64,000 bases of DNA from an uncultured Lactococcus sp. (GCF_934191625.1 NZ_CAKPUG010000005.1:65567-129566); one strand, 5' to 3'; shown: positions 13,632 through 23,278, numbered from the stretch's first letter. Translations and numbers: made by a program. Notes: generated by a model from the letters alone, not told the origin.

Positions 13632-13675
13632 TCAGTCCAAAGACTGAGATTATCCACAAGAAAGTATGGGATAAT
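13632..13675 (+). promoter_or_regulatory. CesR/LiaR-type palindrome and -10 of the liaX-pspC operon
   Basis: TCAGTCCAAAGACTGA at 13632-13647 is an inverted repeat closely matching the site I recall for the lactococcal cell-envelope stress regulator CesR (TCAGHCTnnAGDCTGA, one mismatch). A GATAAT -10 is at 13670-13675 and no good -35 exists, as expected for a promoter that needs an activator. A second small inverted repeat GAGAT/ATCTC (13685-13700) lies in the leader. Confidence 0.7.
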
Positions 13676-13724
13676 TTAAATATAGAGATTGACATATCTC
13701 GGTTCTATAACAGGAGGAACAAAA

Positions 13725-14813
13725 ATGAATAAAAAAGATAGAATTATGGACTTGATGCGTCGGGGAATTATTACTGAAGACGAAGCATTAGAGTTGCTAG
13801 ACAAATCAAATCCTATGGCTGAAGAAGGCCAAAGCGAAAATAAAGAAAAATTTAATTACACAGATACAGAAGGATTTGTTAACCACGAAGTGGACTTTAT
13901 GGATTCTTTCAAAGGTATCATGGACCAAATCGTCTCAAAAGGAAAAGTGGTTTTCAAAGACGCTTCAAAAGCAATTGATGATAACATTGACTTCTCTAAA
14001 GGCTTTCCAAAAGTAAAATCAACAGTAAAAACTGTGGAAAAAGATATTGAAGGTGATTTTGATTCTATTAATTTAGACATTAAGGCAGGTAAAATTTCCG
14101 TTTATCCTGGTGAAAATGCTCATGTAAAAGCTGAATATAGAATTTATGGCGCAGTGGACCAAGAAAAAATCGATGAATATCTGGCTGAAAAAACAAAACT
14201 TGAAGTGATTGATGGTATTTTAGAGATCACGACATCTGATAGTTTACGCACAGCTGTGAATTTGGAACTTTACCTACCTGAAAAAGTGTATGAAACTTTT
14301 GATTTCAAGTTTGCACATGGGGATATTAAAGTTGAAAAAATAGCAGTGGATAACTTGGATATTGATCAAGTCAATGGTGAAGTTGAACTTGTGGAAACAA
14401 CAAGTAAATCTATAGATGTAACCATTAAAAATGGAGAAATTAAAGTTTTAGATGGCTCAACAAATGTTTTGAAGCTGAATTCAGTCAATGGTAACATCCG
14501 AGTAACATCAGCTTTTGAAGATGGAGATGTTAATCTGGTCAATGGAAATATTCTCTTGACACAAAATCAAGATACACCAAGAAAATTAATGGTGAAAAAT
14601 GTTAACGGTGATGTGAAACTTTCTGTGCCAGAGTATCTTGGTCTCGTTGGACATGTGCGTACAGTCTTTGGTGGCTATAAAACTCGCTTGAACTTAGACA
14701 ATCCATTTGAAGCAAGTCGTAACGGTGCAGCAGTCGTTCGTACTGGCCCAGATACTTTGACCTTTGAACTCGAAACAAAATCAGGAACAATCTGGCTGAA
14801 AGATATTGACTAA
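13725..14813 (+). CDS. LiaX-like envelope stress protein (N-terminal SHOCT-like region, C-terminal DUF4097)
   Basis: The 362-residue protein starts with a short helical segment, IMDLMRRGIITEDEALELLD, as in YvlB/LiaX proteins. After a charged linker comes a long beta-rich C-terminal half (about 125-362) with repeating patterns such as IDQVNGEVELVE, KLNSVNGNIRVT, DVNLVNGNILLT and KNVNGDVKLS, typical of the DUF4097 beta-helix. In enterococci LiaX senses daptomycin and antimicrobial peptides and controls LiaFSR; the same role here is inferred. AGGAGG at 13712-13717 fixes ATG 13725 over an upstream in-frame start. Two PspC genes follow, and the CesR-type box lies before it. Confidence 0.82.
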   Translation: MNKKDRIMDLMRRGIITEDEALELLDKSNPMAEEGQSENKEKFNYTDTEGFVNHEVDFMDSFKGIMDQIVSKGKVVFKDASKAIDDNIDFSKGFPKVKSTVKTVEKDIEGDFDSINLDIKAGKISVYPGENAHVKAEYRIYGAVDQEKIDEYLAEKTKLEVIDGILEITTSDSLRTAVNLELYLPEKVYETFDFKFAHGDIKVEKIAVDNLDIDQVNGEVELVETTSKSIDVTIKNGEIKVLDGSTNVLKLNSVNGNIRVTSAFEDGDVNLVNGNILLTQNQDTPRKLMVKNVNGDVKLSVPEYLGLVGHVRTVFGGYKTRLNLDNPFEASRNGAAVVRTGPDTLTFELETKSGTIWLKDID

Positions 14814-14849
14814 TCAGAGACCCTCCAAACTTTTTAGAAAGGAAAACAT

Positions 14850-15050
14850 ATGTCTAAAAGACAACTTACAAAATCTTCAAGTAACCGTATGTTGACGGGG
14901 ACCATAGCTGGTGTAGGCGAGTATTTTGGCTTAAGTCGTGATATAATTACACTAATGCGTATTTTGTATGTGTTCTTCGCTTTAGGAAGTTTTGGAACAC
15001 TTGCACTTGTATATATCGTAGCGAGTTGGCTAATACCTAGCCCAAATTAA
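14850..15050 (+). CDS. PspC domain protein (short)
   Basis: The 66-residue membrane protein consists of essentially one PspC domain. A basic start is followed by RMLTGTIAGVGEYFGLSRDIITLMRILY and a transmembrane segment ending VASWLIP. PspC proteins take part in envelope stress responses. This one matches the LiaY position in the liaXYZ-type operon. GAAAGGAAA precedes the ATG. It is a close tandem relative of the next gene, which shares the NRMLTGTIAG and DIIT segments. Confidence 0.88.
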   Translation: MSKRQLTKSSSNRMLTGTIAGVGEYFGLSRDIITLMRILYVFFALGSFGTLALVYIVASWLIPSPN

Positions 15051-15084
15051 TCATTCGAAGGACAACTTCTAGAAAGGAAAGAAA

Positions 15085-15444
15085 ATGTCTCAAAAACAAT
15101 TAACAAAATCACCAAATAATCGAATGTTGACGGGAACAATTGCAGGTATCTGTGAATACTTTGGTTGGAATCCTGACATTATTACTTTTGTACGTATCTT
15201 GTATGTCCTCTTAGCTTTCGGAAGTTGGGGAAGTCTTATTCCTGTATATTTCATCGCTAGCTGGATTATTCCAAGCGCTGGAAGTAATGCTGGGAGACAA
15301 AACTACCGCAGAACAGATCAAGAAAACTGGACCAGTTATGCGGACCGTTGGCAAAGTAAATCTTCATCTCGCTCATCTGGCCGTAAGATGAAAGAGGCTG
15401 AACCAGTTGAAGATGAGAAAAAAGATGACTGGTCAGATTTTTAA
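15085..15444 (+). CDS. PspC domain protein with charged tail
   Basis: This 119-residue protein duplicates the PspC domain of the gene before it (NRMLTGTIAGICEYFG, DIITFVRILYV, IASWIIPS). It adds a hydrophilic tail of about 50 residues rich in Ser, Arg, Lys and acidic groups (about 68-119), ending KKDDWSDF. The tail could be the partner-binding part. The gene ends the envelope stress operon and has its own AGAAAGGAAAG ribosome site. Confidence 0.88.
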   Translation: MSQKQLTKSPNNRMLTGTIAGICEYFGWNPDIITFVRILYVLLAFGSWGSLIPVYFIASWIIPSAGSNAGRQNYRRTDQENWTSYADRWQSKSSSRSSGRKMKEAEPVEDEKKDDWSDF

Positions 15445-15496
15445 AATATAGTAATTCCGAATTTCCTAAACTCCTAATAATATAAATGAACAAAAT

Positions 15497-15528
15497 AAAA
15501 ATGGACGTCCATCACGTCCATTTTTTTA
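15497..15528. terminator. Bidirectional terminator between pspC and birA
   Basis: AAAATGGACG and CGTCCATTTT form a stem with T runs on both strands. The birA stop codon (TGA on the minus strand, 15512-15514) lies in the loop. Confidence 0.88.
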
Positions 15529-16261
15529 GTGAGATTTCACCACTCGAAAGGATTTTCATCTGACCATCTTCAAGCTGAACAATGAGTTGACCAGAGGGCG
15601 TTAAGTCTACTGCGGTACCTTTAAATAAGACTTTATTTTCCTCAAATTCTACTGTTTTCCCAAGAATGAACGAATGAGATTTATAAATTTTAAAATAGTC
15701 CTTTTTAGAGAGACGATGGAATTCAGACCAAATATTAGCCACAAGTTCAGAGCGTGTTATTGGAGGGGTCTCTGTAAATAATGTCCCGGCTTTCTGAGCG
15801 ATTGCTTCTGGAAATGTTGAAATATGGAAGTTTATTCCAATACCTAAGGCGACCTGCAGGCTTGTATCTGGCTGGACTTGTGCCTCTGCGAGAATACCCA
15901 CAATTTTTTTATTATTGAGGTAAATATCGTTGACCCATTTAATATCTACTTTCTTTGGGATTAGTGTTTCAATTGCCGATACAACAGCTGCAGCTGCAAT
16001 AAGTGTGTAATTAGGCAGAGAGCCTAGTGATTCGGTAGGCTTTAAGAGGAGTGTCATGTAGATGCCCCCTTCTGGGCTTGCATAATATTCCCGTCCAAAA
16101 CGTCCGTAAATACCAGTTTGTTTTTCAGACATATACAAAGTATTAGCTTGACCATCAGCTTTAGCATCTAATTGTGTTGAAATAGATTTATCAAGGATTT
16201 TAACATCTTTTAACCAAGGATTAGCATCTAAAATAATTTTTTTATCTAAAGGATTTTCCAT
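15512..16261 (-). CDS. birA: Biotin--[acetyl-CoA-carboxylase] ligase, class I
   Basis: The enzyme makes biotinyl-AMP and transfers biotin to the carrier protein of acetyl-CoA carboxylase. The 249 residues hold only the catalytic and C-terminal SH3-like domains. The biotinyl-AMP loop is GRFGREYYASPEGGIYMTL, a variant of GRGRXXXXWXSPXGG. The lysine-containing VDIKWVNDIYLNNKKIVGIL follows. The N-terminal HTH is absent, so it should not repress biotin genes itself. No Shine-Dalgarno precedes the ATG, and an extended -10 (TGATATACT) ends 8 nt upstream of it, so the mRNA may be leaderless. The last codons lie in a terminator shared with the converging pspC operon. Confidence 0.92.
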   Translation of the reverse strand: MENPLDKKIILDANPWLKDVKILDKSISTQLDAKADGQANTLYMSEKQTGIYGRFGREYYASPEGGIYMTLLLKPTESLGSLPNYTLIAAAAVVSAIETLIPKKVDIKWVNDIYLNNKKIVGILAEAQVQPDTSLQVALGIGINFHISTFPEAIAQKAGTLFTETPPITRSELVANIWSEFHRLSKKDYFKIYKSHSFILGKTVEFEENKVLFKGTAVDLTPSGQLIVQLEDGQMKILSSGEISLKKWT

Positions 16262-16269
16262 TTAGGCAA

Positions 16270-16278
16270 AGTATATCA
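16270..16278 (-). promoter_or_regulatory. Extended -10 promoter of birA
   Basis: On the minus strand TGA-TATACT has its hexamer at 16270-16275. The usual start point, 6-7 nt further on, falls at about 16263, which leaves a leader of 0-2 nt before the birA ATG. Confidence 0.6.
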
Positions 16279-16293
16279 AAAATTCCCTTTTTG

Positions 16294-16302
16294 TGCTAAA
16301 AT
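16294..16302 (+). promoter_or_regulatory. Extended -10 promoter of metK
   Basis: TGC-TAAAAT has its hexamer at 16297-16302. The transcript would begin at about 16309, precisely where the SMK-box helix starts. Confidence 0.6.
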
Positions 16303-16308
16303 AAAGGA

Positions 16309-16401
16309 GTTACAATTTCCGATGGCGGGAGAGCACTCTCCAAGTGAGAAATCACTACCATTAAGCCTGTAACCGAAAAATACTTAAGAAGTAGGGGAAA
16401 T
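16309..16401 (+). promoter_or_regulatory. SMK-box (SAM-III) riboswitch
   Basis: GTTACA (16309-16314) pairs with TGTAAC (16368-16373), and ATTTCC (16315-16320) can pair with GGAAAT (16396-16401), which contains the metK Shine-Dalgarno. The conserved CCGATGG and TAACCGAAA segments are present. With S-adenosylmethionine bound, the ribosome site is buried and metK translation stops. Two local hairpins lie inside, GGAGAG/CTCTCC and AGTGA/TCACT. The second appears to be an extra arm compared with the enterococcal form as I remember it. Confidence 0.9.
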
Positions 16402-16406
16402 AAAGA

Positions 16407-17600
16407 ATGTCAGAAAAACGTCTATTCACATCAGAATCAGTTTCAGAGGGACATCCAGATAAGGTTGCTGACCAAATTTCGGATGCTATCCTCGATGCCA
16501 TTGTGGCACAAGACCCAGATGCACACGTAGCTTGTGAGACCGTAGTTTACACGGGTACAGTTAATGTATTTGGAGAAATATCGACATCCGCTTATGTTGA
16601 TATTGCTGGAGTGGTTCGTGAGACAATTAAAAATATAGGCTATACAGATAGTGAAAATGGATTCGACTACAAATCAGTCGGTGTTCACGTTTCACTTGTA
16701 GAGCAATCACCAGATATTGCTCAAGGTGTTAACGAAGCAGAAGAAGTTCGTGGTAAAGATGGGGAAATCATTGACCCACTTGATCTTATCGGTGCTGGTG
16801 ACCAAGGGATGATGTTTGGTTATGCGACCAATGAAACAGAAGAATACATGCCGCTTGCCATCTCCCTTAGTCATAAACTAGTAAAGAAATTAGCAGATTT
16901 GCGTAAATCAGGTGCGATAAGCTACCTTCGCCCAGATGCTAAATCACAAGTTACGGTAGAATATGATGAAGTAGGGCAAGTTAAGCGTGTCGATACAGTG
17001 GTTATTTCAACACAACACGCAGCGGAAGCTACTAATGAAGAAATTCGCCGAGATGTCATTGAAAAAGTAATCAAGGAAGTTATTCCGGAAAACCTTCTCG
17101 ATGATGAAACAAAATACTTTATTAATCCAACAGGACGATTTGTTATTGGTGGTCCTCAAGGGGATTCTGGGCTGACCGGCCGTAAAATAATCGTAGACAC
17201 TTATGGTGGGTACGCTCCTCACGGTGGTGGCGCATTCTCAGGTAAAGATGCGACAAAAGTTGACCGTTCTGCTTCATATGCGGCCCGCTATGTTGCTAAA
17301 AACATTGTTGCGGCAGGCTTAGCTGATAAAGCGCAGGTCCAATTGTCTTATGCTATTGGTGTAGCTACACCAACCTCTGTCAATATTGAAACCTTTGGTA
17401 CTGGAAAAGTTTCTGACGATATCTTATTGGCAGCTATCCGTGAAAACTTTGATTTGCGTCCGGCTGGTATCATCGAAATGCTAGATTTGCTTCGTCCAAT
17501 TTATGGACAAACAGCAGCTTATGGTCATTTCGGTCGTACAGATGTGGATCTTCCGTGGGAACGTTTAGATAAGGTTGAAAAACTTAAAGAATTACTTTAA
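16407..17600 (+). CDS. metK: S-adenosylmethionine synthetase
   Basis: The enzyme forms SAM from methionine and ATP in the cytoplasm. The 397 residues open with [21 protein letters not shown], which includes the catalytic His. The ATP and Mg segments [13 protein letters not shown] and [17 protein letters not shown] are present. Length is typical. The Shine-Dalgarno is AGGGGA at 16393-16398, 8 nt from ATG, and belongs to the SMK riboswitch, which closes the feedback loop from SAM. It is monocistronic. Confidence 0.97.
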   Translation: MSEKRLFTSESVSEGHPDKVADQISDAILDAIVAQDPDAHVACETVVYTGTVNVFGEISTSAYVDIAGVVRETIKNIGYTDSENGFDYKSVGVHVSLVEQSPDIAQGVNEAEEVRGKDGEIIDPLDLIGAGDQGMMFGYATNETEEYMPLAISLSHKLVKKLADLRKSGAISYLRPDAKSQVTVEYDEVGQVKRVDTVVISTQHAAEATNEEIRRDVIEKVIKEVIPENLLDDETKYFINPTGRFVIGGPQGDSGLTGRKIIVDTYGGYAPHGGGAFSGKDATKVDRSASYAARYVAKNIVAAGLADKAQVQLSYAIGVATPTSVNIETFGTGKVSDDILLAAIRENFDLRPAGIIEMLDLLRPIYGQTAAYGHFGRTDVDLPWERLDKVEKLKELL

Positions 17601-17605
17601 ACAAC

Positions 17606-17634
17606 AAAACTGTGTATTATGCACAGTTTTTTTA
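17606..17634 (+). terminator. metK terminator
   Basis: AAAACTGTG and CACAGTTTT form a stem around TATTATG, followed by T residues. Confidence 0.88.
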
Positions 17635-17774
17635 TTTTATCAAAACGCTCCAAAGGACGTCATTAAGTAGGGCCTTACGAGTTTTACTAATATTAAACAT
17701 TTGTATCTTACGCTTTAGGCTATCATGCTTTTAAAATCAAAATGTTAAAAAGTTGAAAGCGGTAAAATACTTAA

Positions 17775-17803
17775 TTGAAACATATTCTAAAAAATGGTAA
17801 AAT
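17775..17803 (+). promoter_or_regulatory. Promoter of rny
   Basis: TTGAAA at 17775-17780, a 17-bp gap, and TGG-TAAAAT with the hexamer at 17798-17803. The 17635-17774 stretch upstream holds no gene. It contains a partial cre-like TGAAAGCGGTAAAA at 17754-17767. Confidence 0.75.
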
Positions 17804-17850
17804 ATAGGGAGTGTTTCTCTGCAAACACACATGAATTATAATCAAGCTAT

Positions 17851-17877
17851 CTGCCCTATTGAACCGCGATAGGGCGG
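17851..17877 (+). promoter_or_regulatory. Hairpin in the rny leader
   Basis: CTGCCCTAT (17851-17859) pairs with ATAGGGCGG (17869-17877) around a 9-nt loop. No T run follows, so it is not a terminator. It stands 20 nt before the start codon and could be an RNA stability or autoregulation element. Confidence 0.6.
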
Positions 17878-17897
17878 GTATGAATAAAAGGAGACAA

Positions 17898-19514
17898 ATG
17901 AACGTCATATCATTCGTTCTGCTTGTCTTATTGATTGTATTGGTTATTGCCTTTATTTTTTATGCCCAAAATATTAAGAAAAACAAGCAAGATGCTGAAA
18001 GTCTTTTTATGCAGGCAGAAAACAAGGCAAATGAGATAACGGCAAATGCACAGCGCGATGCTGCTCTTGTAAGAAAAGAAGCGGAAATCCTGAGGGATGA
18101 AGCAGAAGCATTCAAGAAAGAAGCGCGCTTTAATCTTCGTGAAGAAGAACAAAAGCAACGTCGTGAAATCGAAGATGAATTTAAGCAAGATCGTAAGGAG
18201 TTAAAAGAAACTGAACAACGCCTAAAACAACGTGAAGAAGTTCTAGACCGTAAGGATGATAAACTTACAAATAAAGAACGTAGCTTAGACTCAAAAGAGG
18301 AAGCGCTCTCTAAAAAAACTGATACACTCAATAAACGTGAGCAAGAACTTTTAGAAATTGAAGAAAAGAAACAAGAAGAATTAGAACGTATCGCTGCATT
18401 AACCAAAGAGGAAGCGAAGGAAATCATTCTTAGTGAAACCCGTGAGGGCTTAACAAAAGAAATGGCACAGCTTATTCGTTCAAGCGAAGAAAAGGCACAT
18501 GCTGAAGCTGATAAACGTGCGAAAAACATTGTTTCACTTGCAATCCAACGTGTCTCTAGTGATTCGGTTGCTGAACAAACAGTATCTGTAGTTACTTTAC
18601 CAGATGATGGTATGAAAGGACGGATTATCGGACGTGAAGGTCGTAATATCCGCACTTTTGAAGCTTTGACGGGTATTGATGTTATTATTGATGATACTCC
18701 AGAAGCTGTTGTATTATCTGGCTTTGATCCGATTAGACGTGAGATTGCACGAATGACCTTGGAACAATTGGTCCAAGATGGTCGTATTCACCCCGCACGT
18801 ATCGAGGAACTTGTTGAGAAAAATCGCAAAGCTTTGGATCATAAAATGCGCGAGTATGGCGAACAAGCTGCCTTTGAAGTTGGAGCTCATAACCTCCATC
18901 CTGATTTAATGAAGATTATGGGGCGCTTGCATTTCCGGACTTCTTATGGTCAAAATGTTCTTGATCATTCAGTTGAAGTAGCTAATGTTGCCGGAAATCT
19001 TGCTGGTGAGATGGGTGAAAACGTAACTCTTGCAAAACGGGCTGGATTCTTACATGATATTGGTAAAGCACTGGATCATGAAGTTGAAGGTAGTCACGTA
19101 GAGATTGGTACAGAGCTTGCCCGTAAGTACAAGGAAAATCCAATCGTTATTAATACTATTGCGAGTCACCATGGAGATACAGAACCAAATAGTAATATTG
19201 CTACTTTGGTTGCTGCAGCAGATGCTTTAAGTGCAGCGCGTCCCGGTGCTCGTCGTGAATCGATTGAAAATTATATTAAACGTCTTCGTGACTTGGAAAA
19301 TATCTCAACAAGTTTTGAAGGTGTTGAAAGTGCTTTTGCCTTACAAGCAGGACGCGAAGTTCGTGTCATGGTTAAACCAGAGAAGCTTACAGATGATCAA
19401 ATTGTAATCCTTGCACGAGATGTAAAAAATCGTATTGAAGATGAGATGGATTATCCAGGAAATATTAAAGTTACAGTTATTCGTGAAACACGAGCTATTG
19501 ACTATGCAAAATAA
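17898..19514 (+). CDS. rny: Ribonuclease Y
   Basis: This membrane-anchored endoribonuclease starts mRNA decay. The 538 residues have an N-terminal membrane helix ([20 protein letters not shown]), a long Lys/Glu-rich coiled coil (about 30-215), a KH domain with [15 protein letters not shown], and an HD domain with the His-Asp pair in [17 protein letters not shown] 17898 is chosen because AAAGGAG at 17887-17893 lies just before it. The earlier in-frame TTG and ATG codons would add a Lys/Arg-rich extension with no ribosome site. It has its own promoter and terminator. Confidence 0.95.
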   Translation: MNVISFVLLVLLIVLVIAFIFYAQNIKKNKQDAESLFMQAENKANEITANAQRDAALVRKEAEILRDEAEAFKKEARFNLREEEQKQRREIEDEFKQDRKELKETEQRLKQREEVLDRKDDKLTNKERSLDSKEEALSKKTDTLNKREQELLEIEEKKQEELERIAALTKEEAKEIILSETREGLTKEMAQLIRSSEEKAHAEADKRAKNIVSLAIQRVSSDSVAEQTVSVVTLPDDGMKGRIIGREGRNIRTFEALTGIDVIIDDTPEAVVLSGFDPIRREIARMTLEQLVQDGRIHPARIEELVEKNRKALDHKMREYGEQAAFEVGAHNLHPDLMKIMGRLHFRTSYGQNVLDHSVEVANVAGNLAGEMGENVTLAKRAGFLHDIGKALDHEVEGSHVEIGTELARKYKENPIVINTIASHHGDTEPNSNIATLVAAADALSAARPGARRESIENYIKRLRDLENISTSFEGVESAFALQAGREVRVMVKPEKLTDDQIVILARDVKNRIEDEMDYPGNIKVTVIRETRAIDYAK

Positions 19515-19541
19515 AAAGTACTCCGAGAGTACTTTTTTATT
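19513..19541 (+). terminator. rny terminator
   Basis: AAAAAGTACTC and GAGTACTTTTT form a stem with a CGA loop, followed by T residues. Confidence 0.88.
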
Positions 19542-19631
19542 TTAAATAAAAAATAAACGAGCGAGTGATGTTACAATTAGATTAATTAAAGTTACTTTAT
19601 ATTACGCAAAGTGGATATATAAGCATAACTT

Positions 19632-19640
19632 TGCTAGAAT
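19632..19640 (+). promoter_or_regulatory. Extended -10 promoter of gmk-rpoZ
   Basis: TTTGC-TAGAAT has its hexamer at 19635-19640 and the -35 is weak. It lies 30 nt before the gmk start. Confidence 0.55.
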
Positions 19641-19649
19641 AGGTTGTAA

Positions 19650-20300
<651 letters not shown>

Positions 20301-20415
20301 AAACAAGAGGCTTTATTTTTTAGCTGAAAGACGCTTAGGTTACTTGTAAAAAGAAGAACCCATTGGTGCCTGCGGTCCAATGCACAGCGTACAGAAAAGA
20401 AAAGAGGAAACTGAT

Positions 20416-20772
20416 ATGATGTTAGAACCTTCAATTGACAAATTACTACAAAATGTGGATTCAAAATATTCACTCGTTGTGTTGGAAGCCAAACGGGCCC
20501 ATGAACTCCGTGATGGCGAACGTCCTACAATGGAATTCAAATCTGTTAAACGCACGTTACAAGCCTTGGAAGAAATTGCTGCAGGAACGGTAACGATTCA
20601 CCCTTCCCCAGATGCTAAACGTGAAACTTTGAAAGAAAAACGTGAATTAGAACGTCTTCAACAAAAAATGGCAGAAAAACTTATCCGCGAGCAAATTGCG
20701 AAAGAAGAAGCTGAAGAAGAAGCAAAACAAAAAGGAAATCGTGCAGCTAAAGCTGCTGCGGCTACTAATTAA
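20416..20772 (+). CDS. rpoZ: RNA polymerase omega subunit
   Basis: The small subunit helps fold and assemble the beta' subunit of RNA polymerase. The 118 residues begin [20 protein letters not shown] and include the family's [14 protein letters not shown] and [16 protein letters not shown] segments. The tail is rich in Lys, Glu and Ala (about 75-118) and probably forms a helix. Two ATG codons follow one another (20416 and 20419); the AGAGGA at 20403-20408 could serve either. A longer frame from 20380 has no ribosome site. It lies 115 nt after gmk. Confidence 0.93.
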   Translation: MMLEPSIDKLLQNVDSKYSLVVLEAKRAHELRDGERPTMEFKSVKRTLQALEEIAAGTVTIHPSPDAKRETLKEKRELERLQQKMAEKLIREQIAKEEAEEEAKQKGNRAAKAAAATN

Positions 20773-20785
20773 TAAAAGACATCAT

Positions 20786-20830
20786 CAACTTCCAAAGATT
20801 GCGTATATAAATCTTTGGAAGTTTTTCTTT
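20786..20830 (+). terminator. rpoZ terminator
   Basis: ACTTCCAAAGATT and AATCTTTGGAAGT form a 13-bp stem, followed by TTTTC. Confidence 0.9.
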
Positions 20831-20845
20831 TTCTACAATTCAGAG

Positions 20846-20876
20846 TTGACATTCGGTCATCTCTTTTTGCTATAAT
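20846..20876 (+). promoter_or_regulatory. Promoter of priA
   Basis: TTGACA (20846-20851) and TGC-TATAAT (hexamer at 20871-20876) are 19 bp apart. The extended -10 offsets the long spacer. Confidence 0.75.
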
Positions 20877-20920
20877 TAAACTACTATATTTAGTCACAGA
20901 AAAATAAGCAGGGGAGAAAA

Positions 20921-23248
20921 ATGTTAAAAAAAACAGCACGAATTATTGTAGATATTCCTCTGATGCAGACAGATAAACCATTCTCCTATGTCATTCCTAC
21001 AAAATTGCAAGAGATGATTGAGCCGGGGATGCGTGTCCATGTTCCCTTTGGGAAAGGAAATCGACTGGTCCAGGGGATTGTAGTTGAAATAGTAGATCAG
21101 AAAGAAGAGGGGCTCAAAGAGATTGCCGAGCTCCTCGACTTAGAACCTGTCCTCACCAGAGAACAGCTCCGCTTGGCTGATGAAATGAGACATACGGTTT
21201 TTTCTTATAAAATTTCCTGTTTGAAAGCGATGCTGCCTAACTTATTGAATTCAAGCTATGATAAGATTTTGTCTAATCGAGAAGGTATTCAAACCAAGTG
21301 GAGCGTGCTTAGTGAAAGTCAAAAGGTCCAAGCATTAAAGGATGTTAAGTCAGGAAAGTTAACCGTTAGCTACTATGCAAAGTCAAAAGAAAATAAGAAA
21401 ACAGAAAAGTATTTAAGGGCTAATGCCAAGTTGGCTACCTTTGAGATTGGTAAAGCGGCCAAAAAAAGGGCAGAATTAAAAAATTATCTTTTAAACCAAA
21501 AAACAAGTGTGCGTCAAAAAGACTTGCCATTTTCTTCGGCTATCATCAAGTATTTTATAGAAAACGAGCTGGTTGAAGTAACTGAAAAAGAGGTTTCAAG
21601 AACAGCGGCCGTTTTCGATGCTGTCGTACCTGACAAGGCCAAAGTTTTGAATCATGAGCAGCAGCTTGCCTTTGATGCGATTGTTACTTCTGCTGACAAG
21701 CCTTTTTTACTTGAGGGAATTACAGGTTCAGGGAAAACAGAGATTTATTTGCAAGTGATTGAACACTTTTTAGAAAAAGGACAATCTGCAATTATGCTGG
21801 TTCCTGAGATTTCTCTAACACCACAAATGTCTAATCGTTTTATTGCGCGCTTTGGTGAAAAAGTTGCAATCATGCATTCGGGTCTTTCAGATGGAGAAAA
21901 ATATGACGAATGGCGAAAGATAAAGGAAGGACGAGCGCAGGTTGTTGTAGGGGCACGCTCAGCTATTTTTGCTCCTTTGAAAAATATTGGAGTTATTATT
22001 ATTGATGAGGAGCATGAAACAAGCTACAAACAAGATTCAAGTCCACGTTACCATGCTAGAGATATAGCCTTATTACGTACACGATATCATAATGCACGGT
22101 TAGTTCTAGGCTCCGCCACTCCTAGTCTTGAAAGTCGAGCACGTGCTCAGCGAAATGTTTATCATTTATTGACACTCACGCATAGGGCAAATGATCAAGC
22201 CCTCCTACCTGAGGTACAAATCATAGACATGCGCAATAACCTCAATGATAAATCCGCTAATTTCTCTGATGTTTTACTTCAAAAAATTCGTGAAAAGGTT
22301 GACAAAAATGAGCAAGTAATTCTGATGCTTAACCGTCGAGGGTATAGCTCTTTTGTGATGTGTAGAGATTGCGGTTACGTTGTGGAATGCCCGAACTGTG
22401 ATATCTCTTTAACTCTGCATATGGACACGAAAACTTTAAATTGCCATTATTGTGGCCATCAGGAAGGTATTCCACAAGTTTGTCCAAGTTGCCAAAGTCG
22501 CCAAATCCGTTATTATGGTTCAGGGACCCAGAAGGTTCAAGAAGAATTAGAAAAACTTATGCCCGAAATTCGCATTTTACGTATGGATGTTGATACCACA
22601 AAAACAAAGAATGCACATGAGAAAATTTTAAAGAGATTTGGTAATCATGATGCAGATGTGTTACTAGGTACCCAAATGATTGCTAAAGGATTGGATTTTC
22701 CTAATGTGACATTGGTGGGTGTAATAAATGCGGACACTGGCTTAAATCTCCCAGATTTTCGGGCAAGTGAGCGAAGTTTTCAGCTGCTCATGCAGGTTGC
22801 AGGACGTGCTGGGCGTGCGGATAAAAAAGGTGAGGTCATCATCCAGACATTTAACCCAGGTCATTATGCGGTTAAACTTGTAGCTGATCAAGATTATGAA
22901 GCCTTCTATCGTCAAGAAATGTATTACCGTCAACAGCTGTCTTATCCACCCTATTATTTTACGGTTCAGATCTTAGTTAGTCATAAAGATGAGGATATCG
23001 TTGCAAAAAAGGCTTATGAGATAGCAAGCATAATTAAAGCAAGTTTATCAGAGAAGGCTAAAATATTAGGGCCCATCCCTAAACCTATTGCGCGGACACA
23101 TAATCTTTATCATTATCAGATACTTGTAAAATATCGTTTTGAGGAGCAACTTGAAGAAGTTTTAAATCATGTCCTTGATTTAACGCAAAAACGTGAAAAT
23201 AAGGATGTTAGAGTTCTTATTGATAGTGAGCCACAAAGTTTTGTATAA
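20921..23248 (+). CDS. priA: Primosomal protein N', replication restart helicase
   Basis: This 3'-5' helicase reloads the replisome at stalled forks. The 775 residues have an N-terminal DNA 3'-end binding region, Walker A GITGSGKTEIY (about residue 265), Walker B IIDEEHETSYK, and SF2 motif segments LGSATPSLESR and QVAGRAGRADK. A zinc region with eight Cys is spread over CRDCGYVVECPNC, CHYCG and CPSC. Length is as expected. Unlike the streptococcal arrangement as I recall it, where fmt follows directly, three salvage genes stand between priA and fmt here. Confidence 0.96.
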   Translation: MLKKTARIIVDIPLMQTDKPFSYVIPTKLQEMIEPGMRVHVPFGKGNRLVQGIVVEIVDQKEEGLKEIAELLDLEPVLTREQLRLADEMRHTVFSYKISCLKAMLPNLLNSSYDKILSNREGIQTKWSVLSESQKVQALKDVKSGKLTVSYYAKSKENKKTEKYLRANAKLATFEIGKAAKKRAELKNYLLNQKTSVRQKDLPFSSAIIKYFIENELVEVTEKEVSRTAAVFDAVVPDKAKVLNHEQQLAFDAIVTSADKPFLLEGITGSGKTEIYLQVIEHFLEKGQSAIMLVPEISLTPQMSNRFIARFGEKVAIMHSGLSDGEKYDEWRKIKEGRAQVVVGARSAIFAPLKNIGVIIIDEEHETSYKQDSSPRYHARDIALLRTRYHNARLVLGSATPSLESRARAQRNVYHLLTLTHRANDQALLPEVQIIDMRNNLNDKSANFSDVLLQKIREKVDKNEQVILMLNRRGYSSFVMCRDCGYVVECPNCDISLTLHMDTKTLNCHYCGHQEGIPQVCPSCQSRQIRYYGSGTQKVQEELEKLMPEIRILRMDVDTTKTKNAHEKILKRFGNHDADVLLGTQMIAKGLDFPNVTLVGVINADTGLNLPDFRASERSFQLLMQVAGRAGRADKKGEVIIQTFNPGHYAVKLVADQDYEAFYRQEMYYRQQLSYPPYYFTVQILVSHKDEDIVAKKAYEIASIIKASLSEKAKILGPIPKPIARTHNLYHYQILVKYRFEEQLEEVLNHVLDLTQKRENKDVRVLIDSEPQSFV

Positions 23249-23278
23249 AAATGACAAGCCATTTGTCGTTTTTTTTTA
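23249..23278 (+). terminator. priA terminator
   Basis: AATGACAA and TTGTCGTT (one wobble) flank GCCAT, followed by eight T. Confidence 0.82.

Noticed and set aside
13689..13711. TTGACA with TATAAC before the LiaX-like gene as a promoter
   Set aside because: The spacing is only 11 bp. The hexamer lies within the leader and has the wrong geometry.
17754..17767. cre-like TGAAAGCGGTAAAA before rny
   Set aside because: The right half lacks the conserved C, the site lies upstream of the -35, and a housekeeping RNase is an unlikely CcpA target. Left as a note only.
17960..18655. 231-codon minus-strand frame inside rny
   Set aside because: It is the antisense of the coiled-coil region, Ser/Arg-rich as expected from reversed Glu/Lys codons, with no start signals.
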